From Tubiluchus corallicola (taxonomy: Eukaryota > Priapulida > Priapulimorpha > Priapulimorphida > Tubiluchidae), in NCBI GenBank assembly GCA_030141605.1, contig JAQGDQ010000185.1, positions 126,001 through 160,000 of the forward strand: a DNA stretch of 34,000 nucleotides, written 5' to 3'. The stretch's first letter is position 1, and each line of letters begins with the position of its first letter. Of the stretch, positions 33,069 through 34,000 are shown in pieces. Below the pieces are notes generated by a model that saw nothing but the letters and a program-made list of their open reading frames with translations, ran no database searches and was not told the origin of the DNA. Made by a program: the position numbers and the translations under genes.

Positions 33069-34000
33069 TAACCAAAAATTGTAAAGACGGATCTTCTGCG
33101 GTTTTGTCCATCACTTTTTCTAACCTTGGCTTCACTATGACACGTGTACGCCATTAGGAAGATAAAGTTATGCCCGAGGCAAGTCTTAAGTCTATGAGAA
33201 GCACGTGTGGAGGTGAGTCATTAGGGCGCATTTGCGTGTAGCCTATAACCTCAAGCCGCAGAAACTCGAACTAGAATAAATCAGAGCAGTTTGCAGTTTG
33301 TAACAAATTTTGTTAACTGGTTAAATTGTGTGCATAAACGATATTATATGTTAATATGTATTAATTATACTATAAAATAAATTATATTAATGTTAATTGT
33401 TTTATTTCTTTTTTACTTAGGACATAAAGTGTCTAGACTTTTTTGTGTATTAAAGTGTAGCACTGGTAGGGTCAATTTGCTGACTTACCCCACAAAAAAT
33501 TGCAAGAAACGCTTTTTCGTGTTTTCCTATAATATTTGGCCCAGAGAATAACATTTCCAAAATAGGCCGTAACTTAAGCACTGCAAAGGATCAGATTATG
33601 ACGTCAAAAAAGACAGTCGCCATTTGTGGACGAAAGTGAATGGTTATCTAGTCTAACGGAATGACGAAAACATGCTTATTTTAACTCAAAGGCATGAAAC
33701 TTTCGATGGAGATCAGTTGGGCTATTTTTTCATTATAATGACTCTACTACACATCTAGTGAAATTTTCTGATTGCTTTCTGTTTATCAAAATCAAACATA
33801 ACAACCAGTTTTACTTTTATTTTATCTGATTTCCTTGATTTCGTGCTGAAACCGAATCAATTCCAACTTGATTACAATGGAGAAATCCCTAGATTATGAT
33901 CACAAGCAACTGCTAATGAAAACGGGATTTATGAGTTCATCGCTAGTCGCTGGTAGGACTTAGCCGCGAAAATACGAAAATGTAGCTCATATTTTATGTA
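33069..34000. other. Non-coding DNA to window end
   Basis: No ORF above background. A TGACGTCA palindrome lies at 33599-33606. Confidence 0.5.

Overview
The window looks like AT-rich arthropod nuclear DNA, most likely from an insect with a large, repeat-rich genome. The reasons are one intron-split protein gene in a gene desert, GT-AG introns, many long microsatellites, and a broken transposase whose N-terminus resembles the DUF4817-type helix-turn-helix proteins common in insects. The species cannot be named from the sequence.

Only one protein-coding gene is clearly supported. It lies on the minus strand. A signal-peptide exon (10552-10612) joins a large terminal exon (5603-8214) across a 2,337-base intron, giving a predicted 890-residue type I membrane protein with about five CUB-like domains, one LDL-receptor class A repeat, a transmembrane helix and a short basic tail. 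This is the architecture of Culd, which in Drosophila is needed for endocytic trafficking of rhodopsin and TRPL in photoreceptors. The signal exon is not part of the long ORF, whose apparent first residues are intron sequence. A 5' leader with an acceptor at 10665-10666 suggests a further upstream non-coding exon.

Layout: 1-4765 is non-coding, with a CT microsatellite, a cluster of AGATGGCGC motifs and a small duplication. 4766-5352 is an internally deleted DNA transposon with inverted repeats of about 60 bases and transposase remnants. 5353-10664 holds the Culd-like gene and its 3' flank. 10665-18800 is non-coding, with a palindromic MITE, GAAT arrays and a putative 0.6-kb non-autonomous transposon. 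18800-19260 is a CpG-rich patch followed by a short array of repeated splice-donor-like units. 19260-34000 is repeat-dominated: a 185-base element present as two nearly identical inverted copies inside GA/CT microsatellites, a 637-base inverted-repeat element with subterminal tandem repeats, a GATAC/GATAG pentamer array, composite CAG/CAA arrays, and two old dispersed repeat families.

No tRNA, rRNA, CRISPR or prokaryotic feature is supported. The strongest new observations are the microsatellite-embedded 185-base element, the element at 24215-24851, the signal-peptide exon, and the repeated splice donors beside a CpG-rich patch.
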